Source of the DNA: Endocalyx cinctus
Lineage: Eukaryota; Ascomycota; Sordariomycetes; Amphisphaeriales; Apiosporaceae
DNA length: 64,000 nt
Reading direction: 5' to 3'
NCBI GenBank assembly: GCA_001600455.1
Contig: BCKC01000001.1
Coordinates: 3,560,441-3,624,440, forward strand
Positions 34,401 to 46,346 of this stretch are shown here, one piece after another; the stretch's first letter is position 1; the number at the start of each line of letters is the position of its first letter. Under the pieces are notes generated by a model. It saw only the letters and a program-made list of their open reading frames with translations, ran no database searches and was not told where the DNA came from. Position numbers and translations under genes: made by a program.

Positions 34401-35991
34401 TTTCGGGGGCATGAAGAAGGGATTCCCGAACGTGGGTTCCGTCACGGCTTCACTCGGAAACTTTACGAAAGGGTCTGGCGATTCAGCTATAGCGTCTCCC
34501 TCTTCCGGAGCTGTCAGTCCAAATTCTTCAGCTATTGCGATTCCTGCTGTCTCGAAAGAAGAACAGGAAGCGAAGGAGAGGAAGCAAAAGGAAGAAGAGG
34601 TAAATAAAAAGCAGGACCATAATATCCTAGAATACGTTCGAGGTATGAAAAGGGCCATCACCGGCCAGGAAGAGTCGGAAAGTACAGTAAAACCAGAAGA
34701 CTTCGAGAGTGAATTACCCATCAAATCGCCCTTCGATGATGTCCCTCATTACATCGAACCCAAAAAATACGCAGAAGATACCGTCGAGAAAGATGACGAA
34801 AATAATATGATATCACCAAACCCAATCAATATCACCAACTCGGGAATTGATGGGTTTTTCGACATCCAGCGGGTAGTCGTCTCTATTTTCCAGCCCGACC
34901 GGCTCCGTCGTCAGGTGAAGAACGCGAAGCTCCCTTCCCAGCCGATCACCGGCTGGTGCACGGTCAGTACAGGCTTCGCCGTCGTGCATGTAAACTTCTC
35001 GTGCCCGCGCGACATTCTGGAGAAGGAGCTCGACATTGCTCAGGCGGTCGAGACCAAGGTGCTTGCGGACAGGGGGAGTAACATTCCGAGCGAAGATATA
35101 GCGACTGAAACACCTAAGGTCAAAACCCCGACGACTTTGAATAGGAGTATGAGCTTGCTACAGAGTAGGCTTGCGGCGGCAGCATTGGGTAGCGGCACAG
35201 AACAAAGAACGGGAGATGTTTCTTCGCCAGGTGAGGCTTCCGAAGTCGTAAAGTCGGTCGAGGAGATACCGGAGGAAGTTAGAAAGGAAGGGGACAAGGT
35301 GATCCGGATGATCAAGTTCGTGCAAGAGCCTAGCCTCACCTCGGTGGCAGGTGAATGGGTCCTAGCGCGCTTCTCCGGAGCTCCGGGCGCCAAATGGTTC
35401 CTTTGCTACCTAGAACTGGGCGGTTCCGGAAAGGACTTCTACGGGCGGCGGATCGCGACGGACGAGTTCGACTTTCGGGACGCGATTCCCGAGAGGGGGC
35501 TCCGCCATTATTTCGAGTACTACATGGCGCAGAAGAAGTCGAAGCTCTGCAGCATCATCCAGAAGAGCCTCGAGAGCAAGGACTGGGGGAACGTCGAGTC
35601 CAAGATCGGGTCGCTCATCAGCGGCAAGTCCCCCGTCGTCGCCGTCGACAAGAATACCAGCAGACTCGGTGCCGACGACGAGGATGCCGATTCGGACGAA
35701 GATGGGGAAGGAGAAGGAGAAGAAGAAGGGAGTCACGACGAAGTATCGAAGTTCCTAAGCCAGTTCGGTGATACTTGGCAGGACAAGGCGCAGATGAAGG
35801 TGATGCAGGCGGGCGCGGGAGTGGCTCAAAAGTTCTACGAGTGGAGGGCGGAGAGGCAGTTGAGGATGCTCAGCGCCCAAGTGCTCAGAAAATTTCCGAA
35901 GCATCTTCAGGTAGCGATGCAAAGTATGGAGGATAACAAGGATTTGATGCCGGCCATGTTTCATTCAGCTAAGAAGATTCACATGTTCTAA
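31411..35991 (+). CDS. Large HET-domain (heterokaryon incompatibility) protein
   Basis: Three coding exons: 31411-32164, 32234-33195 and 33265-35991, giving 1480 residues. HET domains trigger cell death when unlike fungal individuals fuse, and many HET proteins are of unknown function. The three HET blocks are present but widely spaced: YCILSHSW at 120-127, LWIDTCCINK at 354-363 followed by MGEWYKNAEFCLVHLD to about residue 393, and WSTRAWTLQEL from 496. A trailing block IDRAYCLMGMLGV lies near residue 743. The two gaps hold charged, helical, coiled-coil-like sequence. The C-terminal half has a Pro/Ser-rich linker, a Glu/Lys-rich helix, two globular-looking parts and an acidic DEDGEGEGEEEG run. 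I recognise no NACHT, WD, ankyrin or TPR partner. No membrane segment is evident. Confidence 0.85.
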
Positions 35992-36925
35992 ATTGTAAGG
36001 TAGATAGTTCTTGGATTATGATCTCAGGGACATTCCTTTTTTCTTTACCTCTTTTCTCTTCGTATATCAGGTCTCCTATAATAAAAATAGCTTAGATAAT
36101 AGCTGGGTATTACCTAAATTTATATGATCACATAGTGAAGTATCCTCGACTCCGCATATATCCGTCTTATACCCTTGCCCGTGTATACTGTATAATCTTA
36201 TCACTCTTGAAGCAAGGATGCATGTACCGGTATACGTATCCAATATATGGATTGATCATCAAACCGTACACGTGAGCATTATAGCTTCTCTTAACAAACC
36301 ATCCATCGGATTCTTAAGATGAGATCTGTGATATAATCTGGCGAATTACGTAAAATTCTTCGTCTTATTAATCAATGACGATGTCCTGACGATTCGGGCG
36401 GGTGACCCGGGGCTGAAGCGGAATGTAACCCGATCGTGCATGATATTACATACATAACCCACCACTTCATGTTATCCTTCAAATTGACATTCGCGGTCAT
36501 GCGTAAGTTCTTATTGTGAGTAAGTTTCGAACAATGATTTTTTCAGCTCTCATATATGTATTATATATCAGGGATGAATGAGATCTTGGCAGGTAAAGCT
36601 TGTCACAATACAAAGTCCTATATCCGTTAATTCCACAAACTTTAATTCGTCCACACGAATAATAAATCCGGCTCTTTGTGCCTTGGCGGTGGAATGGTTA
36701 CGGAGCATATACTATATCATTACAGCTTCCCCAGTGTCCGCATCCGCATCTCGGCCGCACCTATTTGTAAAAGCTCGCCCTCAGTCTTAAAATCCGAGCC
36801 GACGCTATTTTCAGCAATCTAGGACCTTCAAACTATGGAGGAGAAGAAGGGTCGACGAGAACCTCAGTCAAGTATATAAAGGTAGACTGAGGACTCGGTA
36901 GAATAGGTTGATCAACTCAAACTCC
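35992..36925. other. Intergenic, no gene seen
   Basis: AT-rich spacer downstream of the HET gene and upstream of the questin-oxidase-like gene. The last 200 bp presumably hold that gene's promoter; a TATATAA-like sequence lies at about 36872-36880, some 50 bp before the ATG. No coding frame is supported. Confidence 0.5.
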
Positions 36926-39051
36926 ATGAACGCACCTACAAGAAATATATTACGACAACTATCTACGTGTCAACCCCTAAGAGCCTTCTCAAGCAAAGTC
37001 AGAATGTCTAACTCAGTTAACGGACACACGATTCGGATCCCGGCAGACGATACCGGCCTATGGCATCTACCTCAGACTGAGGCCGCCGCTCGTAAAACAA
37101 CCGAACTCTTACAGAGAGACCTCGAGGTCAGTATTCAATATGTGTATTTGCATAATTAGGGCCTTCCTACTAATCATCTACACTAGACACATCACGTTTT
37201 CTTCAATGAACGTGGATTTCACAACCAGTAAGTCGATTTAGCTCCACGGGCCGGAAGAGAGTGTCTCTAGAGACTGACTAGATTCCCGCTCCAGTATCAG
37301 CCATCAACTCCTATCTTTATTCGCTACGGGTGCATCCCCGCAGGACATTGAGAAGGGCTACAATGGCAATAGATCCTACCAAAGACCGACCATGAAAATG
37401 CATGAGACCGTGGTAAGGAAGCTCAAGACCTGGGACGAGGCCAAGAAATGTCTTGGGAAGGAGCAGTAAGTAGAGCATCCTAATCATTATTTCTTTGTGA
37501 AGTTTAGTCACTCTCTCACGTTGCAAGAAACTAAAATTCGCTGAACATGTTAGATACTACCCGGATTTCTTAGCTTTTTTCCAACAAGAGATCGATGAAA
37601 AGGGGTGGGAAAAGGTCTTGACGGAGTATCTGTTTCAGGATGATGAGCGAAGTGACGACATGTTGATTAGGATGTTTGCAGGTAAGCGAGAATCATAATA
37701 TCCCTGCAGAACCTATGCTGACAAATGAACTCAGGTATTCTTCACCCATTGATTCAACTCATGTATGGGATTGAGTGGAAACAGCCCGCTATGGTTGCTA
37801 GTGAGTAATCTCCCTGCTACTTTCCAACATTTATATACCTCTTCCAATGCCGTTTTTGGAACGCAAAACTGTCTCTTTGTGACTCCTTTTTTTTCTCTAT
37901 CAAGTTATATGAAAGGTAAGCCTACTGACAAAAATGAAAATCACTCCCAACAGTGGGTCTTGCTCAAGCCGCCGTCCACGCGAACTCTTTTAAAGAATTC
38001 TACGTCGGAGCCGAGGAGGCCTCCAAGTCCGCCCCGACGCCGATGCCTAGTATCGCCAGCTTGCTAGAGGAGATCGCCAACGACCCGGTGCTAAGCACGG
38101 CGGCGAAGTATACCGATGACGATAAAACTCGCCAGGGCGTGTTCGGTCGTGCCTTCGACGACATAGTCAAGTTCGCCGGCCGGGTGAAAGTCAGACCCGA
38201 GGAGCTCGAGGAGAGGACGGCCGAGATGTACGACGCCGCCGTGTACGAAGCCGCTGCGGCCGCCGTTAGGCCAGGTAAAGTAGTGAAATTTGACTTCTTC
38301 TTGATGTAAGTTAGCGCGAAGTATCGCTGTGCTGGTACCGAAGAATAAAACTGATGCAGTATTTATTAACAGACACCATATCACCGTTAATCCCGTATTC
38401 GTCGCTATAAACGCCCAAGACTGGATTCCGACAGCTTTCAAAGTTCGTCTGCTGGAGCACAAGATCAGGTACGACTTTGTGCAGTACCCGGCGCGGGGCT
38501 GTCCGAAGCTCTCGCTAGACAAGATCACGTCTTACGTGCCTACGGCCGAGAGGAAGGACGTTTCTATTGGTAAATCCCCCTTTCCTCGCTTCTCTCTCCT
38601 TTCCCCCCATATTTAGGCTATCTCCTGTTAAACACTAAGTACCGTGTCTTATGCTCATCTGGCAATTAAAAAAATAAACAGAGAATTTACTTCCGCGCAT
38701 GCACCCGCTCAAGGACGATGGCCACGTGATAAAGGTCTTCCGCGCCCTGGGCGTTGGTCGTCAGCTCTGCGAGAAATACGCCGACAAGGACTGGGCTAAG
38801 ATCAAAGGCAGTATGTGGGATACGGTGGCCCAGATGACAGCCGATAGCGCGACGGGTCCCGGACCACAATGGATCTTGCCCGGTGGCTCTGGATTTCCCG
38901 AAACGTGGGAGGTTAGTGTTAACTCGTCTTTCCTTTTCCCTCTCCTAACTTATAAGTTTGGACATGTAAAATTCTTTGATTGAGAAATAACTAACTTTGT
39001 TATTTTTCCTTTTCTTTTAGGAATTCCCGGATGCAAAGTCAAGCTTGTAAA
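36926..39051 (+). CDS. Questin-oxidase-like protein (PF14027)
   Basis: Nine coding exons: 36926-37126, 37187-37227, 37295-37465, 37554-37681, 37735-37800, 37954-38305, 38373-38569, 38682-38911 and 39022-39051, giving 471 residues with every phase consistent. The family includes questin oxidase of the geodin pathway and AflY-type proteins of aflatoxin synthesis, which take part in oxidative ring opening of anthraquinones. Family marks are THHVFFNERGFHNH, YYPDFLAFF, DMLIRMFAGILHPLIQL, LAQAAVH, a FDFFLIHHITVN segment late in the protein, and the helix VFRALGVGRQ. The His-rich motifs are intact. The first 26 residues are basic and Ser/Arg-rich, like a mitochondrial presequence, with a second in-frame ATG at 37004. 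No polyketide synthase is adjacent, so the substrate is unknown. Confidence 0.88.
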
Positions 39052-39577
39052 GGAAGATGAGATGTCCCAAAGGGGAGAAAGTGTCGTCAAGCTGCTGAAG
39101 AATGCATGTGTAACATTATGAGTTTATAGGCGTTAGAAATTTGGGGAAACATCTCAGCTCCGTGTATTTTAACTGTAAAATAAAACAAAATCATCACGAT
39201 CAATGATCAATATCACTTTTAAATCCTCGTTAAGTCATGTGTTTTTGAATACGGCTATTAAGCAACATGTTGTTACCGTTTATTGTTATTTAATCTATGT
39301 ATGAAAATACCTAAGCCCAAACTCCTTATTCATTCTATTATCAACCAAGTAACCACCCACGTATGAAGCCCAAAACTCGAAGACATGTAGTCTATGGACT
39401 GTGTATGTAACCCACATGAGTATCTCTATGTATGGTATTATTCTTATTGACGAATTTCAATCTTTACCATCTTATCGTCGGAGCTTATCCGCCAATTTAT
39501 GAAGAACCCCTCCTTCATCGTATGTGCGTCGTCTTTGCTTTTCAAATTGTTACCCCTAACCTTTTTTTTTGGTTTAA
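39052..39577. other. Intergenic 3' regions of convergent genes
   Basis: AT-rich spacer between two convergent stop codons. No coding frame or notable repeat is seen. Confidence 0.55.
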
Positions 39578-41329
39578 TTATCCCTCGACCTTCCGCTTCT
39601 TCCCATTCACACACTCCTCCTTTCCATTCCCATTCTCCTTCCCCTCCGTTTCCCCTTCCCACAACACCCCCCCAGCGCTAATCAGCAGATCCGCCACCGC
39701 CGCGTTCCCCACCTTGTTCGCGAGGTACAGCGGCGTGTTATCGGCCGCGTTCCTCGCGTGCACGCTAGCCCCCCTCTCGAGCAGCTCGCGCATCACTTTC
39801 TCCCCGCCGACCGCCACCGCGGCGAGGTGGACCGCCGTGTTGCCCGCGTAATCGGCCCTCTTGAGGAGCGCGTACCCTTCGTTATTCGCCGCGTCGGCGT
39901 CGAGCAGCTCCCGGACGACGACGAGGTCCCCGGCGCGGACGGCGTACCCGAGAGCCGCGAAGGCGGCTTCCTCGACCGACACGAGCCGGCTGACGGCCGA
40001 GTCGAGGGCCGAGGCGACGGTGGCCGAGGCGGGGTTACTGCCGCCGCCGCCGTTGTTATTATCGTTGAGGTACGGGTGCGTGAACGAAGGAACTTTGAGC
40101 TCCGTCATCTCGCCCCGCAGCGACGTCGCCATGCGGGCGCCTATCTCGGCGACGCCGAGGTTCGGTAACCCCAAAAGGTACGAGAGCTTGGTCAGGGCCG
40201 CTTCCGACGTGAGGTTGTGCCCGAAGACGACGCCGGCCTGGCCGAGCGCGTATCCGGGCGCGTACAGGGGCGAGACGAACCCGTCGACGCACTGGCTCAC
40301 GTTGACGACGACAACGCCTCGCTGGACGGCCTCCTTGATGACCCTCGTCAGGCTCCCGTCGACGCCGGCGGGCGCGTTACCCATGCCGAAAGTTTCGAGT
40401 ATGAGCCCGCGCAGGTGCGGGACCCGCAGGACCGAGTCGACCATCTCGGGCTTGATCCCCGGGAAGATGCGGACGCAGGCGACGTGGGCGGTGTCGAGGT
40501 ACGAGGTGACGGCGAAGCGGGCGATCTTGGTCGGCTTCCGGACGAGGGACCAGTTGACGTCGACGCCGAGGCCGGTGACGCGGGCCAGGGGCTCGCAGTT
40601 GGGGCTCGCGAAGGCCTCGAACCGCGAGGCCGACACCTTGGTCGTCCGGTTGCCCCGGAACAAGGTGTGGTGGAAGAATAGGCAGACCTCGGGTATGACG
40701 AAGGTGCCGGCGATGATGAGCGACCCCAGCAGGTTGTCGACGGCGTCGGATTGCAGAGCGAAGATGGAGGCTTGGGAGCCCGTCAGTACCACCGGTTTCC
40801 CGAGGTCTTCCATCATGAAGCTCAGGGCCGAGGCCGAGTACGAGAGGGAATCGGTCCCGTGCAGGACGACGAAGCCGTCGAATAGGTGGTAGTTGTCCTG
40901 GATCGTCGTCGCGATCTGGGTCCAGCCCGAGCTGCTGATACTCGACGAGTCCAGCAAGGGAGAGAACTCGATGGCACCGTATCGGACGTGCCGCGAGTAC
41001 GAGCTCGGCGGCGTACGCAGACTGTCGATGGTAATCTTAACACCATCTTTAATTGCCGTCAAAGGTACTATTTATAGGAAATTAGTGTCGAGCCCGTGAA
41101 GGTCGGTTAAAACAAGAGTAGAAAATGTACCTCTTTCCGAGGCATCGTTAAATGAAGGCCGAGGGGCCATGGCATTATCTATGAACCCATTGACGGGTAC
41201 TAGACCCGCCGCGCTCGGTTGCATGCATATAGTACCGCCGGTAATGATAACGAGCACTCTGGATTCTGGGTACGATATGGATTCGGAGACGCCTCCGTGG
41301 CCGTTCTCCACCGCTACGGGAGCTCCCAT
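39578..41329 (-). CDS. L-asparaginase, type I, with C-terminal ankyrin repeats
   Basis: Two coding exons: 41131-41329 and 39578-41067, giving 562 residues. It hydrolyses asparagine to aspartate and ammonia in the cytosol. The N-terminal catalytic domain has both asparaginase signatures, IITGGTI with the catalytic Thr near residue 34 and VLHGTDSLSY with the second Thr and Asp, plus VVLTGSQA, SDAVDNLLGS and LFRGNRTTKVSA typical of the cytosolic class. From about residue 420 there are ankyrin units (DYAGNTAVHLAAVA, ARNAADNTPLYLANKVG). The same fusion is known in animal 60-kDa lysophospholipase/asparaginase (ASPG) and in many fungi. There is no signal peptide. The C-terminus is Lys/Glu-rich. A (CTT)n tract lies just upstream, in the probable 5' leader. 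Confidence 0.95.
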
Positions 41330-42868
41330 GATTTTTTTCTTCTTGTCTTTTAATTTCGCCCTTTTTTTTTTCTTTCTTCTTCTTCTTCTTCTTCTTCTTC
41401 TTAGGTGTGTATCTTCTCCACAGATTGATGTGTTCCTGCTCTCTCCCTCTCCCCCAATCTGAGCAATCGATTACTTTTCGAGAAAGACCTTGTAAACGAC
41501 TAAAGACTTTGAATTTCAAAATTTCCCACCATCGTATGTGTACGACTTGTTTGATGTTCTCGTCAAGGTGCACGGGCTTGGACGAATCTCACCCACGTTT
41601 TTCCTTCTTATCTTTTGGCCTCTTTACGAAAGATAACGTTGCCCTTTGAAATTAGTTGATACTAGATTAAATAACCGATCGTACGCGGCCTAGAAATTGA
41701 CTAGACTACCGAGGTTAATGAAGATAAAAACAAAGAATCAAAATAGCTTCTACCGTATCTTGATATACTAAAACCGTCTCTCTCTTTTTAAAGATTGAGA
41801 ATGCCGAGGAATGTCAAAACTAAAAGAAAGAATGAAGTCATAATAATACTAAAGGATTATACCAAGGTATATATTAGATATTGGTACCAATAGAAATCAA
41901 CTTCGTATAACAATTTAGGTAAGTATATATAGACACCAACCCCAGATGGAGATGGGGTGTGGATTCTTAACAAGTTAGACAAGGTAAAACGAACTCAAGC
42001 CAAGCTAACTCGAGGTTGAGTGGAGAGCTGTTAGCATAAGCGGTAGAGAAAAATTTTTAATTTTTTACGTTATAATTGCTAAGATAAATCCACAAAGGAC
42101 AAAGTAAAGGGAAGAGAACAGGAATGATAAGCGAAGTCGGGTTGGTCGTGAATTTGTGAATAAAGAAATGCTTTCTTTCCATGGCTGTGTTGTTTGGACC
42201 AAGTCAAGTCCATCTGAATCTCCACCAGCCTATTCATATTACGGTATAAGTGGAAGAAAAACAGATGATCTAATCCGATAGAAATTGCCGCTAAACATCA
42301 ATCAAGTTCTCGGGACTTTGTCAGTATTTTGTTCTAGAACATCACCAAATACCCTAAGAGTTTCATTTTATCTCTTACGAGTATGTTTGTTTTCCCGAAA
42401 TGATGTTGAAAGGAAAATCCCTTTTTATCCAATCATAAGCTTCGCCGATATCGGTTCTAATAGATAGGTTAATTGAAGTCTATTGGAAGTCTTCCCGATG
42501 TTTTGTTTGTAGTTTTTATTTTTTATTTTTTATTTTTTTGGAATCTCTACTAAAAAGACACTTCAGCATACGTATATTGTAGTATACGTAAGTTGGAATC
42601 AATTAGATGAATGCTTTTATATTTCATAATGTAGTAATTCTAACAATTATCTACTACTAACCCGCTCATAATCTCATTATTCTTCTCTGTGTCTACTCGC
42701 ACTTCTTTGTACTTTTCTCGCCATCGTATCGCTTATAAGACTCTTACTCGTCGATAGATCGTACCCAATTACATTCATGAGATAAGATAGCCTGAAGTAA
42801 ATGTTAATATATTAAACCGGGATGGAAAGAAAAAAAAATAGACAAATAAATAATAATAAAGAGTTCAC
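41330..42868. other. Intergenic, no gene seen
   Basis: Upstream region of the asparaginase gene and downstream region of the 5-phosphatase gene, both minus strand. It begins with a pyrimidine tract and a (CTT)n repeat and continues AT-rich without credible frames. Confidence 0.55.
41375..41402. repeat. (CTT)n trinucleotide repeat
   Basis: About nine CTT units on the plus strand, hence GAA-type repeats in the probable 5' leader of the asparaginase mRNA, some 50 bp upstream of its start codon. Confidence 0.85.
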
Positions 42869-45800
42869 TTACTTATCTTCCATCGCCTCCTTCTCTTTGA
42901 GGTTATCGAAGCGCTGCTGGCAGTCCGCCCATGCCAGCGTACGCTTCTTAGGCGAAATAGACTTGATTGTATACATGAACCGACCAGTCACGGGTCTATG
43001 ATCTGATACCCGTACTTCATGTCTCCGGTAGTCAAGTTGTTGTATCTTGCCAGAACCTCGGTGAAGGAGGCGATCGCACCACGCCGGCGAGCGCTTCTTT
43101 TCGCTCGTATCGTAATTATCTGTCCCCACATCATACTTATACGTAGGCGCAAATTGGATGGGCATCTCCTCGAATGCCCGGAGCTTAAACGCCGGGTTCC
43201 TTCTTCGAGCCACCAGGAGTTGATCTCGTTCAAGAAGTTTAGTCAAGTTGTTCTGTTTAACAGCTAGGACGACCGTGTCCCGAGACATGGTATCAATACG
43301 GTAGTTCAAATCACCGTTAACGAGACATAGCTCGTGATCCAGAATCATGCTACCGTCACCGCCGCCGACATAACTATCGATACGGACGCTTGGATCACGC
43401 TCGACCGGTAATATCGAGCTTTCTATGATCGCCGCTATATCATTGTGACGACTATTCGCCTGCGTTTGCCCGGCCGCGAGATGGCAATTAACGAAACAGA
43501 GTGAAGTATCATCCACCATGAATCGCACGATAATGGCACCCTTGTTACCGTGTAAACCTCCCATCCCACGCTTCACGTCAGCACTGTTGAGATTCCGGAC
43601 TCGATTTCGAATGGTCGACTTTACGAAAATGCACGTGAAAAGCCCAACAAGGGTCGCCGTGTGGAGAAGGTGGTATAGCTGGTCCTGAGGCATAAAGTCG
43701 TCGAGACTTCTGACTAGAAAATCTCGCCAGTCTCGGTATTGATGGCTCATCCGCTCTTGATCCGAAGAATCCTTTTTCTTGGACTTGAATAGACGCTTCG
43801 CCGTCGCCGTCTTATCTTCGAGATCTACCAACTCTTGAAATCCAAAAACAAGTATATCTGGACAGTCGCTCGACTGTAATAGATTTTGTATGAAGACCGA
43901 GTCGGTCTGGGAATATCGTAAGCTGCTCGGTGTCGAAGCGCCCGCGTTCCAAGTCATGGCTAGAAGTTTAAGGTCCTCAAATTGACAGTACTGCCTTTCG
44001 AGCGACTTCATCTCTTTTTCCAAGAAATCATCTTGCAGTAACCCGTCCCATGTCCTGATAACATTATCCGCGCCAAGAGATATGACTTGGAGACGATCGA
44101 GGGAATAAAAACTTGCAGGATCCACCATAATTTTCATGACCGGGTTGTCGTGGGCCTGCCAGTCCTTCTTTACAACCCAGGGGTCCTGTTCAACATCATA
44201 AACGCATATTTTACCGGTATTATAAGCTGCCCACAGGTAACCGCCCACTCCAGTGAGAGAGTTGATTTTGTACGTGTTGATACCGATAACCCCGAGACAC
44301 ACGAAGTCGCTCTGAGAATAAATACTGATCTTTCCGTCGTTATGACCGAAGAATAGTATGCCCGGATGTGTTTTGAGGACAGTTCCTGAGGTGATCTCAC
44401 CCGCTCCCTCACTAACTAGTGGTCGCATCAGGACCTGGACTTGGCTTCTACCGTCTGGGGTAGGCGCAAATACTCGAATTTCTTTCCCTGACGCGTGCCA
44501 TAGTTGATCGTCGACTTTCATTGAAAACGTATGACCTTTAGGTAACCTGTAAGTCTGGTGAGGGCCGTTAACCAAGCTTGGCAACCCATCGCTATCCGGT
44601 CCCCAAACGTGTAATGTGCCGCTGTCGTCCAAAGTCCACATCTCACTGAAATGTCTAAAGATTTTTATAACTTCAGATCGGCCGTGAACGTTCGTTTTAG
44701 TACCGACGATGCTTTGAGTTGCAACATCGGCCTCCATGATTTCACCCATATTATTACCAATCCATAACCTTGAGCCTTCGTCGTGAACATGCATGCCTGG
44801 TTTGAAACATATGGCGGTCGCTTTGATTCCTTCCCCGTGGGCAAAGCTCATTACTTGCTCTCCATCTAACAAACTCCATACACGTGTCAGATGGCCAGTT
44901 GTACAAACGTATTGTCCGCATACATCGAACATCCTTGTATCGTACTTGGTGTAGATCTCATGAATGCCATGTTTCAGGAAAGGCGGCCGGCGGTTCACCC
45001 TCGTCGTATCCGGGAATGAATTTGAGACTTTCAAACGACTCCGAGAAGCCCCGGCAGCGGGTTCCGTTCGTGGCGCCCTTCGGTCTATAGCATCAATCCT
45101 CTTGGGTGGCTCTCTAAATTCTATTGGTGTTCTATCCGATGACCTATCTACCGTCATAGATCTTCCATGAGCTCTTGTTGTTGGAGGTACGGTTTGAGTA
45201 TTTGGAGAAGATACAATACGCTTGGGTGGGGGCGCAGCGGTTGCAGATGAGGCTGGAGTATCGACAGCTACAGTTTGACCCATTCTTGGGGGGCGCGGAG
45301 GCGGCATTCGATGAGCCTGCGGTTCTGCCAACGTCTGGGGGCGGGCTGGGATGACCGGGCGTTCATCTAGGAATTGAGGTGTGAGGGATGTGCTGGCTTG
45401 GCCATTGATTCCGTGATCCGGTCTCCTACTTGCTACCGTGTGATGAACCGGAGGGGGATCAAACGCTGCCGGCAGCGTATTGGTTCTCACGAGGCTCAGC
45501 TTCTGAGAAACAGGTCGAGGAGGACGAGTTGGTAGCACAGGCGGCTCTTCAGTGTCGGGACTACTGGCGCTAGAAGGGGGGCTGTGAAACGGCGAACGAT
45601 TCCCAGAGATCTGAGGTTTCGACTCAAGTTGAGGGGCATTGCTGAACAAACCAGAAATTCGATTACTTGGTTTTTCTGCCCGGTTGATAGGAGGAGGGAT
45701 TGCCGGTGCTTGTTTAGCCTCCCGATCTCTTCTTAATTCGGCCGATCTACGGGGCGGTGGTGGTGACGGAGGTTTCGAGTTGATCTTTCGTGGGGAACGA

Positions 45801-46346
45801 AGAACGGGCGTGTTAGGGCGGCTCGCTATTTTGAACGGCTGAGGCGAAGTATTGGCCGAAGGTGAAGGGGATTTGGACGGATCAGGAACGAGATGAGCCC
45901 GTATTTCGTTCGATGGTGTCGGGGGTGCTATTATCTTCGGAGGAGACTGAGGTGGCTCAACCAATACCGCCGGAGGTCTAATAGGTTTTGGGCTAAGGGG
46001 CGGCGGATTTGCGATGGAGGGAGATTGAGATGATGGCGAAGAGTCGCTTACAATTGGCAATTGTAATCTTGGCTGACCGGCATTATGAGCAGAAATTAAA
46101 GTTCGACTGGGTCGTGTGTCCGGCACTGGAGGTGGCTTAGGAGAAGGGGATCTGGATGGTTGCCTCGGAGGCTGTTGCACCGACGGTGATGTCGCTTCCT
46201 TAGTCTTGCCAATATTCTCAAAATGCGATCTCAAAGACGAGACCGGTTTCTACATAAACTGTAAGTACGCCGAAAATTGTTTGCTCGAATATTGGTATAC
46301 TTACCAAAGACGACCCATCCGGACCTTCTCGATCGTTAGGCTCCAT
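42869..46346 (-). CDS. WD40 plus inositol polyphosphate 5-phosphatase
   Basis: Two coding exons: a 42-nt exon 46305-46346 (MEPNDREGPDGSSL) and 42869-46249, giving 1140 residues. The C-terminal domain, from about residue 775, is a complete 5-phosphatase that removes the 5-phosphate from phosphoinositides or soluble inositol phosphates: MTWNAG, VFGFQELVDL, GGLHGNKGAI, NGDLNYRI, PAWCDRLLHRG and SDHRPVTGRF are all present. Residues about 430-770 form a degenerate WD40-like propeller (LTRVWSL, LHVWGPD, ADNVIRTWDG). Residues 20-410 are a Pro/Ser/Arg-rich disordered region with many PPxP and RPP motifs, suggesting SH3 partners. It lacks the Sac1 domain of synaptojanins. The arrangement is shared by ascomycete orthologues, to my knowledge. 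Confidence 0.93.

Noticed and set aside
39758..40892. Long plus-strand frames opposite the asparaginase gene
   Set aside because: Mirror frames of a GC-rich coding exon; the minus-strand product is a full asparaginase.
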